14,131 nucleotides of DNA from JBGOUJ01 sp041477005 (lineage in GTDB: Bacteria; Acidobacteriota; Terriglobia; Bryobacterales; JACQDG01): positions 1-14,131 of the forward strand of contig JBGOUJ010000137.1 in the NCBI GenBank assembly GCA_041477005.1, read 5' to 3'. The notes beneath the pieces were generated by a model that saw only the letters and a list, made by a program, of their open reading frames with translations, ran no database searches and was not told the DNA's origin. The translations under genes and the position numbers were made by a program. Shown piece after piece: positions 6,443 to 13,513 of the stretch (the stretch's first letter is position 1; every line of letters starts with the position of its first letter).

Positions 6443-7509
6443 CAGGAATCCTCCGGCGCCGTCGAAAGCAGTTCCCGGATTCGCGGCCCGATGGCCGGCA
6501 GAGGCAGCGATTCGCAGACGGCTCCGAGCTTTACCGCCGCTCCCGGCATCCCGTAAACGACGGCCGTGGATTCGTCCTCCGCAATGGTGTGTCCACCCGC
6601 ATTTCGCAGATCGAGCAAGCCCTTGGCGCCGTCCTCGCCCATCCCCGTCAGCAAGACGCCGATGGATTCAGTCGCCAGATTCTGAGCCAGCGATTGAAAC
6701 AAGACCGTGCCGGAAGGGCGATAGACGCCTGCCGGATCTCCTCCATCGGCCCAAACCAACCGCCTGTCGGCCCGCAGGTGCCGATCGGCTGTGGGCAGGT
6801 ATACGCGCCCTCCGGCCAGCGTTGTGCAGCTTTCCACCATCTCGACCGGAAGCGGAGAGATGCTGGCCAGCCAGCAGGCGAAGCCCTTCACGAAACTCGG
6901 CGTCATGTGTTGCACCACCAGGACCGGCCAGGAGAAATCCTTTCCCAAGGCGGCCAGCAGCTCCAGCAGTGCATTGGGGCCTCCGGTGGAAGCGGCAATC
7001 CCGACGGCGCGGTACTGCCCCTGGCCGGCGAGGGGGCGCCGCTCAGCCGGGCCGGGGCGGACCTTGCGATGCCTGTGCTGGCGCACCACCCGGACCTGGC
7101 TCATGATCGCCAGTTGAGTGCAAAGGCGCTCCGCGACCGACTCGTAGTCCCGTTCGGTAACCCCAACCGGTTTTTCAACGACCGCGAGCGCGCCGGCGGC
7201 CAGTGCATTCATCGTGATCCGGAGCTCTTCCGACTCGACGCTCGCCGACACCACCACGATCGGCGTTGGCCTTTGGGACATGATCTGTTGCGTCGCCTCA
7301 AAGCCGTTCATTCCCGGCAGCCTGATGTCGAGTGAGACAACATCGGGCGAGACCCGATCGAGGATCCGCAGCGCTTCCTCAGCGCTGCCCACGGCCGCCG
7401 CTACCTCCAGCCGCGGATCCCGCGCAATCAGGAACTGAAGCAGCTCGCGAACCACCGCCGAATCCTCCACGATCAGAACGCGGGCTTTCTTCACAGGCAC
7501 GCCGCTCAT
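6442..7509 (-). CDS. cheB: CheB chemoreceptor glutamate methylesterase
   Basis: This 355-residue protein has the standard CheB layout. The receiver domain (about 8-125) has E15/D16, phospho-acceptor D61 in SLDIRLPGMNG and K113. A linker follows, then the methylesterase domain (about 165-350). The catalytic triad is visible: S174 in GIAASTGGP, H201 in VVQHM and D293 in LLTGMGEDGA. CheB demethylates or deamidates receptor glutamates to reset sensitivity and is activated by CheA phosphorylation. The ATG at 7509 overlaps the cheA stop by four bases (ATGA), so translation is likely coupled. No cheR methyltransferase is in the window, although CheB needs one to act in opposition to it. In layout the gene corresponds to WspF of Wsp-like systems. 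Confidence 0.94.
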   Translation of the reverse strand: MSGVPVKKARVLIVEDSAVVRELLQFLIARDPRLEVAAAVGSAEEALRILDRVSPDVVSLDIRLPGMNGFEATQQIMSQRPTPIVVVSASVESEELRITMNALAAGALAVVEKPVGVTERDYESVAERLCTQLAIMSQVRVVRQHRHRKVRPGPAERRPLAGQGQYRAVGIAASTGGPNALLELLAALGKDFSWPVLVVQHMTPSFVKGFACWLASISPLPVEMVESCTTLAGGRVYLPTADRHLRADRRLVWADGGDPAGVYRPSGTVLFQSLAQNLATESIGVLLTGMGEDGAKGLLDLRNAGGHTIAEDESTAVVYGMPGAAVKLGAVCESLPLPAIGPRIRELLSTAPEDS

Positions 7510-9716
7510 AGAAGCTGCCGGATGGTGTCCAGCAGATCCCGCTGGTCGAACTTCCTCTTGACGATGTAGGCGTCGGCGCCGAGGGCCAAGCCTCGTTGCT
7601 GGTCTTCACGGCGCTCGAGGGAGGTCACAATGATCACCGGGATCTTCGACAGTCCTTCGTCCTTCTTCATCTGTTCGAGCAGCCCAAAACCGTCCAGGCG
7701 CGGCATCTGAACGTCGGCGATCACCAGGTCGGCCTTCTCGGTCCGAAGCTCTGCCAGGGCTTCCATTCCGTCCACCGCGATGCGGACCCGGTAGCCGTGG
7801 GCCTCCAGGATGCTTTTCTCGAGCGAGCGCGTGGTGATCGAGTCGTCTACCACCAGGATGCTGGGCGGTTTCTTTTCCGGCGCCGGCGCCGCAGGCGAAA
7901 AACCCGGGCGCTTGCCTGCTTGCCGGAACGCACTCGCGAGCTCAAACGGATTGAGCACAACCGCAATGGAGCCATCCTCGAGCAGGAGGCCGCCCGCCGT
8001 CCGGCCGGTCTGGCTGGGTGGGATCCCCAAGTCCTTCACCAAACCACTTCTTTCGGCCAGAAACGCGTCCACCACGACCGCTGCCGGCGATCCCGCCCCT
8101 CTCAATATCACGGCCGGCAGAACAGTTCCGCTGCCGGAGCTTTGCGGTGACGACCCCTCGTCGCGCAGCCCCAGCAATTCGGCCAGCCTGGCCAAGCCAA
8201 CCGGCCGCCCCTCCAAGAAGACTGCCGGCTTGCCCTCTACGGCTCGCACGTCGCGACTCCTTATGCGGCACAGCCGCTCGATGCCGGAGACCGGGATGCC
8301 GAACGTTTGCCCCGCGCAGGCCACCAGCAGCAGCCGCTGAGTGGAAACCAACAGCGGCGCGGAAATCAGAATAGAAACGCCGGGGCCGGCTCTTTTCTGG
8401 ATCTCCACCTGTCCTTGCAGGCGTTTGACTTGCTCGGAGACGACCGAGAGGCCCATTCCCCGGCCGGCAAGCTCAGTGACCACCCTGGATGTGGAAAAGC
8501 CGGGCAGAAAGATCAGGCGGGCCAACTCCTCAGGCGACCGGAGCCCGGCCTCCGCTTCAGACACCAGGCCCTTGCGAATGGCCACCGAGCCCACCGCTAC
8601 AAGGTCGATTCCACGGCCGTCATCCTCGACCAGGATGCGGAAGCGGTCCCCGCGAGCATCCAGGGCCAGCCTCACCAGACCCATCGGGGCTTTGCCCGCG
8701 GCGATTCGCTCCGGTGGCGACTCGATGCCGTGGAAAACCGCATTGCGCAGCAGGTGCATCACCGGATCTTTGAGGGCTTGCAAGACCATTCGGTCGGCCT
8801 GGACATCCAAACCGTTGACGTGAAATTCAATTTGCTTCCCCTCATCGCCGGCCAGGTCCCGCACCATCTTCCGGAATCCGTCGAAGGCGCTTTCCGCCGG
8901 CGCCATCCGGGCGTGGCAAACGTCGTCTTGAAGCTGTTCGGTCAAGTGGCGCAGAGCCCAGGAGCTCCGCTGCTGCAGCAGGCAGATCCCCCGCGCCTGC
9001 GTCGAAACAGAGCGGACCTGCTGCTGCACCGAATCCAGATGGCGGCGCAGGCTGGCGAGCTCCGGCAGGCGCTTCAGCGGCAGGAACGAAGCCTCTCGAA
9101 GCCGGTCCCAGTCTCGCTCGAAGCGCCTGATGTCTCGCGCGAGATAGCTCAGTTGCCGGCTCACCCGGTCCTGGGAGAGGCTCTCGGACAGCAAGCGTCC
9201 GGACGAGCTCAGCAGCCGGTCCAGGCTCGCGGCCTGTACCCGCACGGTCTCGATCGGCTGGATGGGCGGCGACTCCAGCGCGGCGGCAAGGGCCGCCGTC
9301 TGCAAGGACGCCCCCGTGGCGTCCGGCTCCATTCCCAGCACGCGCTCGATTGCTTCCAGCGCTGGACCCGGATCGGCTGGGGTTCGTTTTTCCCCCAGGC
9401 AGGCCACCAGATCCTCGGTCGAGTCGAGCACCTGCCGGATTACGCCGAAAACCGTTTTGTCCGGGCGCAACGCGCCTTCCCGCACTCGGGAAAACAGAGT
9501 CTCCAGGCGATGGGCCAGCGTCTCGACGGGGCGCAGGTCCACGGCGCGCGCCGCCCCTTTCAGACTGTGCGCGCGGCGAAACACTTCGTCGAGCTCGGGC
9601 CCCGGCGAAACGCCGGCCCCCTTTTCCAGGTGCTCCAGAAGCGAGCGAATCTGTTCGACATGCTCTTTGTGCTCGACCTGGAACACCGCGAGCAGCCTCT
9701 GGTGGATGTCTCTCAA
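7506..9716 (-). CDS. cheA: CheA-type hybrid histidine kinase with C-terminal receiver
   Basis: A 736-residue CheA with a fused receiver, as in WspE. The N-terminal Hpt domain has phospho-accepting H50 in RRAHSLKGAARAV. A long, mostly helical linker and dimerisation segment (about 150-290) follows, with no recognisable P2 domain. The kinase domain has HLLRNAVFHG (321-330), EDDGRGID (364-371) and GRGMGLSVV (418-426). A CheW-like coupling domain spans about 455-595. The C-terminal receiver (about 617-736) has D624/D625, phospho-acceptor D668 in IADVQMPRLDG and K720. The start is a TTG at 9716 overlapping the receptor stop (TTGA). GGAGAGG at 9725-9731 lies eight bases upstream, which supports it. 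It should take input from the adjoining receptor and phosphorylate CheB and the operon's receivers. Confidence 0.93.
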   Translation of the reverse strand: MRDIHQRLLAVFQVEHKEHVEQIRSLLEHLEKGAGVSPGPELDEVFRRAHSLKGAARAVDLRPVETLAHRLETLFSRVREGALRPDKTVFGVIRQVLDSTEDLVACLGEKRTPADPGPALEAIERVLGMEPDATGASLQTAALAAALESPPIQPIETVRVQAASLDRLLSSSGRLLSESLSQDRVSRQLSYLARDIRRFERDWDRLREASFLPLKRLPELASLRRHLDSVQQQVRSVSTQARGICLLQQRSSWALRHLTEQLQDDVCHARMAPAESAFDGFRKMVRDLAGDEGKQIEFHVNGLDVQADRMVLQALKDPVMHLLRNAVFHGIESPPERIAAGKAPMGLVRLALDARGDRFRILVEDDGRGIDLVAVGSVAIRKGLVSEAEAGLRSPEELARLIFLPGFSTSRVVTELAGRGMGLSVVSEQVKRLQGQVEIQKRAGPGVSILISAPLLVSTQRLLLVACAGQTFGIPVSGIERLCRIRSRDVRAVEGKPAVFLEGRPVGLARLAELLGLRDEGSSPQSSGSGTVLPAVILRGAGSPAAVVVDAFLAERSGLVKDLGIPPSQTGRTAGGLLLEDGSIAVVLNPFELASAFRQAGKRPGFSPAAPAPEKKPPSILVVDDSITTRSLEKSILEAHGYRVRIAVDGMEALAELRTEKADLVIADVQMPRLDGFGLLEQMKKDEGLSKIPVIIVTSLERREDQQRGLALGADAYIVKRKFDQRDLLDTIRQLL

Positions 9717-11323
9717 ATCCGGTACCTCTCCACGACTGCGTTCCGCAGTTGATCGGCGAGCGCATTGAGGTTGGCCGCCGCCTTTTCCAACTGGCGCGTG
9801 CTGGCCGCGGTCTGCCCGCTGGCCTGACCGATGCTCCGGATCGCTTGCATCACCTGGTCGAACCCGATTTGCTGCTGATTCGTGCCGGCCACGATTTGCT
9901 GGAGGGCCTGCAGGCTCTGCTGGATGTTCTCGGTCAACTCGCGAATCGCGCGATCGGCGATGTCGGCCTGCTGCTTGCCGGATTCCGCCCGTTTGACGGA
10001 CTCTTCGGTGAGCATCACCGAGCTGTTGATTCCTTTCTGGATGTCGCCCAAGATGGACCGGACTTGGATGGTCGCTTCCTTCGACTGGTCGGCCAGGTTC
10101 TTGATCTCGCCGGCTACGACGGAAAATCCGCGTCCCTGCTCTCCGGCGGAGGCAGCTTCGATCGCGGCGTTCAAGGCGAGCAGGTGCGATTGTTCGGCGA
10201 TGTCGTTGACCGTGGCGATGATCTCCCCCACCGCCTGGGTTTTTTCACTGAGCGCGACTACGTTCTCAGCAACCGCTTCGGCTTGGTCCCGGATCGCTTC
10301 GATGATCCGGGTGGTGCCCTGGACGGCCTGCAGGCCGGCGCTGCCGGCGGCGGAGGTACCCTCCGCGGCCGCCACCACTTGCTTGGCCCGCTCGGACATC
10401 TGGGCGCCCGACTGGCTGACTTCCGCCATGGTGGCCGTGGTCTGCTGTACGGCCGCGGCCTGCTCCCCGGTGCTCGCAGCCTGCTGCTGAGTCGACGCCA
10501 GAATCTCAGTGGTGGCAGAGTTCAGATTCTCGGCGGTGCCCCGCGTCTGGCCGGCCACTTCCCGGAGCGCGGCCACCATCTGATTCAAGCTGCGGCCCAG
10601 GTCGCCCAACTCATCACCGCGGCCGGCAGGCGCCTGCTGCGTCAAATCGCCTCCTCCCACGCGCTCCACAAACTTCATGAAGACGGCCAGCGGGCGGGTG
10701 ATGGACCGTTGGATGGCGAGGCCGGTCAGGGATACCAGCACCACGCTCAGCAGCCCCCCGAAGCCGATTACGGCCGTCGTGGCGCGAGCTCGCTCCTTCA
10801 TCTGTTCATCGATTTGCTTGATCTGCCGGCTTGCCTCGTCGTCCATGGCGCGAATCACCCCGCGGATTTCATCCATGGTGGCCTTCCCCTTATCCGTGAG
10901 GACGACTTGCAGCGCGGCCGCAAATCCCTTGCGCCTCCGCAAGTCAATCGTCTCCTGCAGCTCGCTGAATTTCTTGGCCGCCAGGCTCTCCAGGGTGGTG
11001 AGCCTGCTCTGCTGATTCGGGTCGCCGGCCGCCAGTTCACGGATCTCCTGGATCTCACGGTCCAGAGACTTGACGGCGCCTTCGTAAGGCTCCAGGTATC
11101 GCTGTTCGCCGGCGATGATAAAGCCGCGCTGCCCGGTCTCGGCGTCTTTCAGCACGGAGAGCATGCTGGTCAGCTTTTCGACGAATCTATGCGTTTGGCT
11201 TCTGGTCTTGGAGATCTCCACCAGCTCGACCGTGCTGCGGTACGAGACGAGACTGACGACCCCGGAAACCAGCAGTGCCACTCCAAAGCCGAGCAGAATT
11301 CTTGTGCCTATTCGCAAGGTCAT
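9713..11323 (-). CDS. Methyl-accepting chemotaxis protein with CHASE3 sensor domain
   Basis: A 536-residue transmembrane chemoreceptor. TM1 is at about 8-28. A helical periplasmic domain (about 30-180) contains LKDAETGQRGFIIAGEQRYL, the hallmark of CHASE3. TM2 is at about 183-205, then HAMP (about 206-258, with SITRPL and GDELGDLGRSLNQM). A long signalling coiled coil has its hairpin tip around 377-408 (ALNAAIEAASAGEQGRGFSV), where CheA and CheW bind. It ends in VVERYRI with no CheR-tethering pentapeptide. It is the first gene of the five-gene operon. ATG 11323 follows a very strong ribosome site (AGGAGG on the minus strand, 11334-11339, 10 bases upstream). Its ligand is unknown, since CHASE3 domains have no general known ligand. 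Confidence 0.95.
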   Translation of the reverse strand: MTLRIGTRILLGFGVALLVSGVVSLVSYRSTVELVEISKTRSQTHRFVEKLTSMLSVLKDAETGQRGFIIAGEQRYLEPYEGAVKSLDREIQEIRELAAGDPNQQSRLTTLESLAAKKFSELQETIDLRRRKGFAAALQVVLTDKGKATMDEIRGVIRAMDDEASRQIKQIDEQMKERARATTAVIGFGGLLSVVLVSLTGLAIQRSITRPLAVFMKFVERVGGGDLTQQAPAGRGDELGDLGRSLNQMVAALREVAGQTRGTAENLNSATTEILASTQQQAASTGEQAAAVQQTTATMAEVSQSGAQMSERAKQVVAAAEGTSAAGSAGLQAVQGTTRIIEAIRDQAEAVAENVVALSEKTQAVGEIIATVNDIAEQSHLLALNAAIEAASAGEQGRGFSVVAGEIKNLADQSKEATIQVRSILGDIQKGINSSVMLTEESVKRAESGKQQADIADRAIRELTENIQQSLQALQQIVAGTNQQQIGFDQVMQAIRSIGQASGQTAASTRQLEKAAANLNALADQLRNAVVERYRI

Positions 11324-11408
11324 TAACAGGACTCCTCCTTATTACGTCTCGCACAATACAGTTACAGGGGCTTCGAGGCTGATGACGTGGCGCGGGCTTC
11401 AGCTTGCC

Positions 11409-11430
11409 GGGTCGAGACTCGTCTCGACCC
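11409..11430. promoter_or_regulatory. 22-bp perfect palindrome between divergent operons (likely operator)
   Basis: GGGTCGAGAC and GTCTCGACCC form a perfect 10-bp inverted repeat around a central TC. It lies 79 bases upstream of the chemoreceptor start on one side and 31 bases before the MerT-like start on the other. Such compact symmetry without a U-tract suits a dimeric repressor site better than a terminator. No regulator gene is adjacent. Confidence 0.5.
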
Positions 11431-11448
11431 TTGTCTTCATCGCTCTCG

Positions 11449-11454
11449 TACAAT
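11449..11454 (+). promoter_or_regulatory. -10 box TACAAT directly before the MerT-like gene
   Basis: TACAAT ends seven bases before ATG 11462, so transcription would start at the initiation codon. A TTGTCT at 11431-11436 is only 12 bases away, too close for an ordinary -35. The 22-bp palindrome occupies the -20 to -40 region, as expected for an operator controlling this promoter. Confidence 0.4.
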
Positions 11455-11461
11455 CGGAAGC

Positions 11462-11809
11462 ATGTCGCGAGACACACCGACGGCGGCGGCCGCGGCTGCG
11501 GCGGCCATCGGCAGCCTGGTGGCGGCGTTGAGCTGCTGCTTGCCGCTGGGCCCGATCCTCGCCGCGCTGGGACTCGCCGGCGCTTCGGCTGTGCTCGAAC
11601 CGCTGCGGCCGTATCTGCTCGGAGTGTCCTTCGTGTGTCTCGGTACCGGATTCTGGCAAGCCTACGGCCGGCCGCGCTGCGCCGTGCGGAGCCGCGCGAG
11701 CGTCGTGATTCTTTGGTCAACGTTGGCGCTACTGCTGTTCGTGGTACTGTTGCCGCAGACTGTCGCGGGATTCCTGGCTGATGTACTGCCGAAACCAGAG
11801 GGCCGATGA
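11462..11809 (+). CDS. MerT-like mercuric/metal transport membrane protein
   Basis: A 115-residue protein with three hydrophobic segments, the MerT plan. The first helix contains the vicinal cysteines C25-C26 in ALSCCLPLGPILAALGLAGA. LEPLRPYLLGVSFVCLGTGF follows and strongly resembles the LEPYRPxFIG segment of MerT. A third helix lies near 82-101 (VILWSTLALLLFVVLLPQTV). In mer operons MerT accepts Hg(II) at the TM1 Cys pair and moves it into the cytoplasm. The second MerT Cys pair in the cytoplasmic loop is reduced here to a single Cys (GRPRCAVRS), so the substrate may differ. ATG 11462 was chosen because upstream sequence to 11387 is not family-like and TACAAT lies just before it. The stop overlaps the next gene as ATGA, implying coupled expression with the UxxC selenoprotein. 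Confidence 0.78.
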   Translation: MSRDTPTAAAAAAAAIGSLVAALSCCLPLGPILAALGLAGASAVLEPLRPYLLGVSFVCLGTGFWQAYGRPRCAVRSRASVVILWSTLALLLFVVLLPQTVAGFLADVLPKPEGR

Positions 11810-12456
11810 AACGCTGGCGCTTATTGCTTGCAGCCGTTCTGGCGCTGGCGTTGCTCGGCGCCTACGCCTGGTATCGCCTTGCGCCGCGCGAAACACCTGC
11901 CGGTCAGCCGCCGCTCGTCGTGCTCGAAACCGCCAGCTTCATCTCGTTCGAGCGCGCCTTCAACGACTCGAGCGACCACACGCGACTCCTGGTCCTGCTC
12001 TCGCCCACTTGAACGACTTGCTTGCAGGGGGCCTCTGCAATCCAGTCCGTGCTCGCGGAACGAAAGGGCGCACCGTTGCGCGTGCTCATCGTATGGGAAC
12101 CAGTGCTCCGCACCGACCAGGCTCCGCCCACGACGGGCGCGCTCGCTCGTGTCGGCGATGAGCGCGTGGCGCAGTTCTGGGACCCTCGTCGTCTTCTCTC
12201 CGCCCGCCTGCTGCCAGTCCTGCAAGCCGACTCCGGACCCGTGATCGGCAAGCCTTCGCTGGTCACCGAAGATCCGGTGTGGGATTTCGTGGGTGTGTAT
12301 GCGCCGGGCGTGCGCTGGAGTGATCCGCCTCCAGCCCCGTCCTTCAAGGGCGCGCCGGTGGTGTCTGTGCTGAGAGAGCTCAACCGGCATCTGGACGCCG
12401 CACCGGCTCGAAACGCCCATCTCGAAGCAGCCGGTACTTTCGCCCGCGCCAGATGA
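11806..12456 (+). CDS. Predicted membrane-anchored thioredoxin-fold selenoprotein (UxxC), in-frame TGA read as selenocysteine
   Basis: This is one 216-residue frame if the TGA at 12010-12012 is decoded as selenocysteine. Residues 4-23 form a signal-anchor helix (WRLLLAAVLALALLGAYAWY), placing the rest outside the membrane. The next strand and turn read RLLVLLSPT-U69-TTC72-LQGAS, exactly the thioredoxin layout strand-CxxC-helix with U replacing the first Cys. The frame continues without any other stop through VLIVWEPVL, ARVGDERVAQFWDP and FVGVYAPGVRW, conserved-looking features of a thioredoxin-like family. A SECIS-like hairpin starts at once after the TGA. The start overlaps the MerT-like stop (ATGA). 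A routine annotation would give a 68-aa peptide plus a separate fragment. The alternative is a nonsense mutation of a Cys codon (TGC to TGA). The 3' end overlaps convergent hpnI by 77 bases. Confidence 0.82.
12015..12047 (+). promoter_or_regulatory. Bacterial SECIS-like hairpin downstream of the in-frame TGA
   Basis: A perfect 6-bp upper stem (TTGCAG at 12022-12027 with CTGCAA at 12035-12040) carries a 7-base loop, GGGGCCT, beginning with G. Below it are a G-C pair between two mismatches (12020/12042) and a 4-bp lower stem (GACT at 12015-12018 with AGTC at 12044-12047). The loop begins 16 bases after the TGA. A short hairpin with G in the first two loop positions at this distance is what SelB-dependent bacterial SECIS elements look like. 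Confidence 0.72.
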
Positions 12457-13513
12457 TCGTATCTCCGAAGAAACCGGCGATCCAGCATAGGAATCCGATC
12501 AGGTCTTCGAGCGGGACGAGCGCCCAGTTGATTTTTGTGCGGAGCACCTGCACCGACGCCACCCAAGCGGCTAAGAAGCGCACGACAACGGCGGCGAGCG
12601 CGGCCGGCCACCACTCCGGGGCGCTCGCGCACACCAACAACGCAAGCGGCACGGGCATTGTGAAGAGCTGTCCGACGTAGCCCGCGGGCCGGGAGCGGCG
12701 CGTGCTGCGGCACCAGCGCACTCGATGCGCCAGGTTGTGCTTCAGATCCGAAGTACCGATGTGGTGCTCGATGACGGAGCTCGAGAGGATCACGCCGTGG
12801 CCGGCCTCGGCGGCGAACTTGCCCATGACGAAATCCTCGGCCAGGTAGTCCTTCAGGCGCTCGAAACCGCCGATGGCATCGAGCACGCGCTTACGCGCCA
12901 CGATCGTCGGTCCGACGGCGAAGCGCATGCCCTCGAGCATACGCGCCACGAGGATTCCTGCGATGAAGTCGGTGTTCATCCCGGTTGCTTCGAGGCGCGA
13001 CCAGAGACTGCGTCCCGGTACCGCGCGATAAGGGCAAGTGGCGACGCCGGTGTAAAGATCCTGGAACTCCGTCGCCACTCGGCGCAGCAGCCGCCGGCTG
13101 ACCCGGATATCGCTGTCGCTCATCACCAGCAGGTCGTACGCAGCGGCGCCCATCATCGTGTCGAGACTGAAGACTTTGGCGTTCGGATACGGAGGCTCGC
13201 CGGTGATCAGCAGCCTGGAGGGTATGGCTGGGTATTCACGCCGCAGTCTCTCGACGACGGCCACAGCCGGATCGCCAGCCTCGCGCACGGCGAAGAGAAT
13301 CTCGAAACGCGGGTAGTCCTGTTCGAAGAACGTCCGCAGATTCGACTCGAGACCCTCGTCGAGTCCGGCGAGCGGCTTCAGAATGCTGATCGGTTCCGCG
13401 ATAGCGAGGTCTGGCACGCGTACCGCCAACCACCGGCGTGCCGCGACAATCGTCAGGATGGAATATACGACCGCCCCGGCCAGCACGGCCAGCAGCAGGT
13501 AAGTCACGCTCAC
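12380..13513 (-). CDS. hpnI: HpnI-like hopanoid / ceramide-glucosyltransferase-type family 2 glycosyltransferase
   Basis: A 377-residue membrane glycosyltransferase. An N-terminal helix (about 4-25) precedes a GT-A domain with SILKPLAGLDEGLESNLRTF (43-62), KVFSLDTMM (113-121), the metal-binding DSD (133-135), ED at 226-227 and HRVRW (263-267), the (Q/R)xxRW motif of processive and ceramide-type enzymes. C-terminal helices follow (about 285-355). The set matches the HpnI group, which transfers GlcNAc to bacteriohopanetriol-type lipids; ceramide glucosyltransferase is the alternative. The start is GTG 13513, overlapping the thrS stop by four bases (GTGA); GTG 13507 is also possible. The frame stays open upstream into thrS, but that part is not family-like. 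No hpnK or other hopanoid gene is in the window. Confidence 0.8.
   Translation of the reverse strand: MSVTYLLLAVLAGAVVYSILTIVAARRWLAVRVPDLAIAEPISILKPLAGLDEGLESNLRTFFEQDYPRFEILFAVREAGDPAVAVVERLRREYPAIPSRLLITGEPPYPNAKVFSLDTMMGAAAYDLLVMSDSDIRVSRRLLRRVATEFQDLYTGVATCPYRAVPGRSLWSRLEATGMNTDFIAGILVARMLEGMRFAVGPTIVARKRVLDAIGGFERLKDYLAEDFVMGKFAAEAGHGVILSSSVIEHHIGTSDLKHNLAHRVRWCRSTRRSRPAGYVGQLFTMPVPLALLVCASAPEWWPAALAAVVVRFLAAWVASVQVLRTKINWALVPLEDLIGFLCWIAGFFGDTIIWRGRKYRLLRDGRFEPVRRPDAG

Noticed and set aside
8307..11326. Very long open frames on the plus strand (about 480 and 660 codons) opposite cheA and the chemoreceptor gene
   Set aside because: They are antisense to clear, family-matching genes. 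Their composition is rich in Arg, Pro, Gly and Ala with no recognisable domain, as expected for shadow frames in GC-rich DNA.
11806..12456. Frameshift or assembly error splitting the thioredoxin-fold gene
   Set aside because: Both halves are in the same frame with no insertion or deletion needed. The only interruption is a TGA at the CxxC position. A point nonsense mutation remains possible but is less likely given the hairpin.
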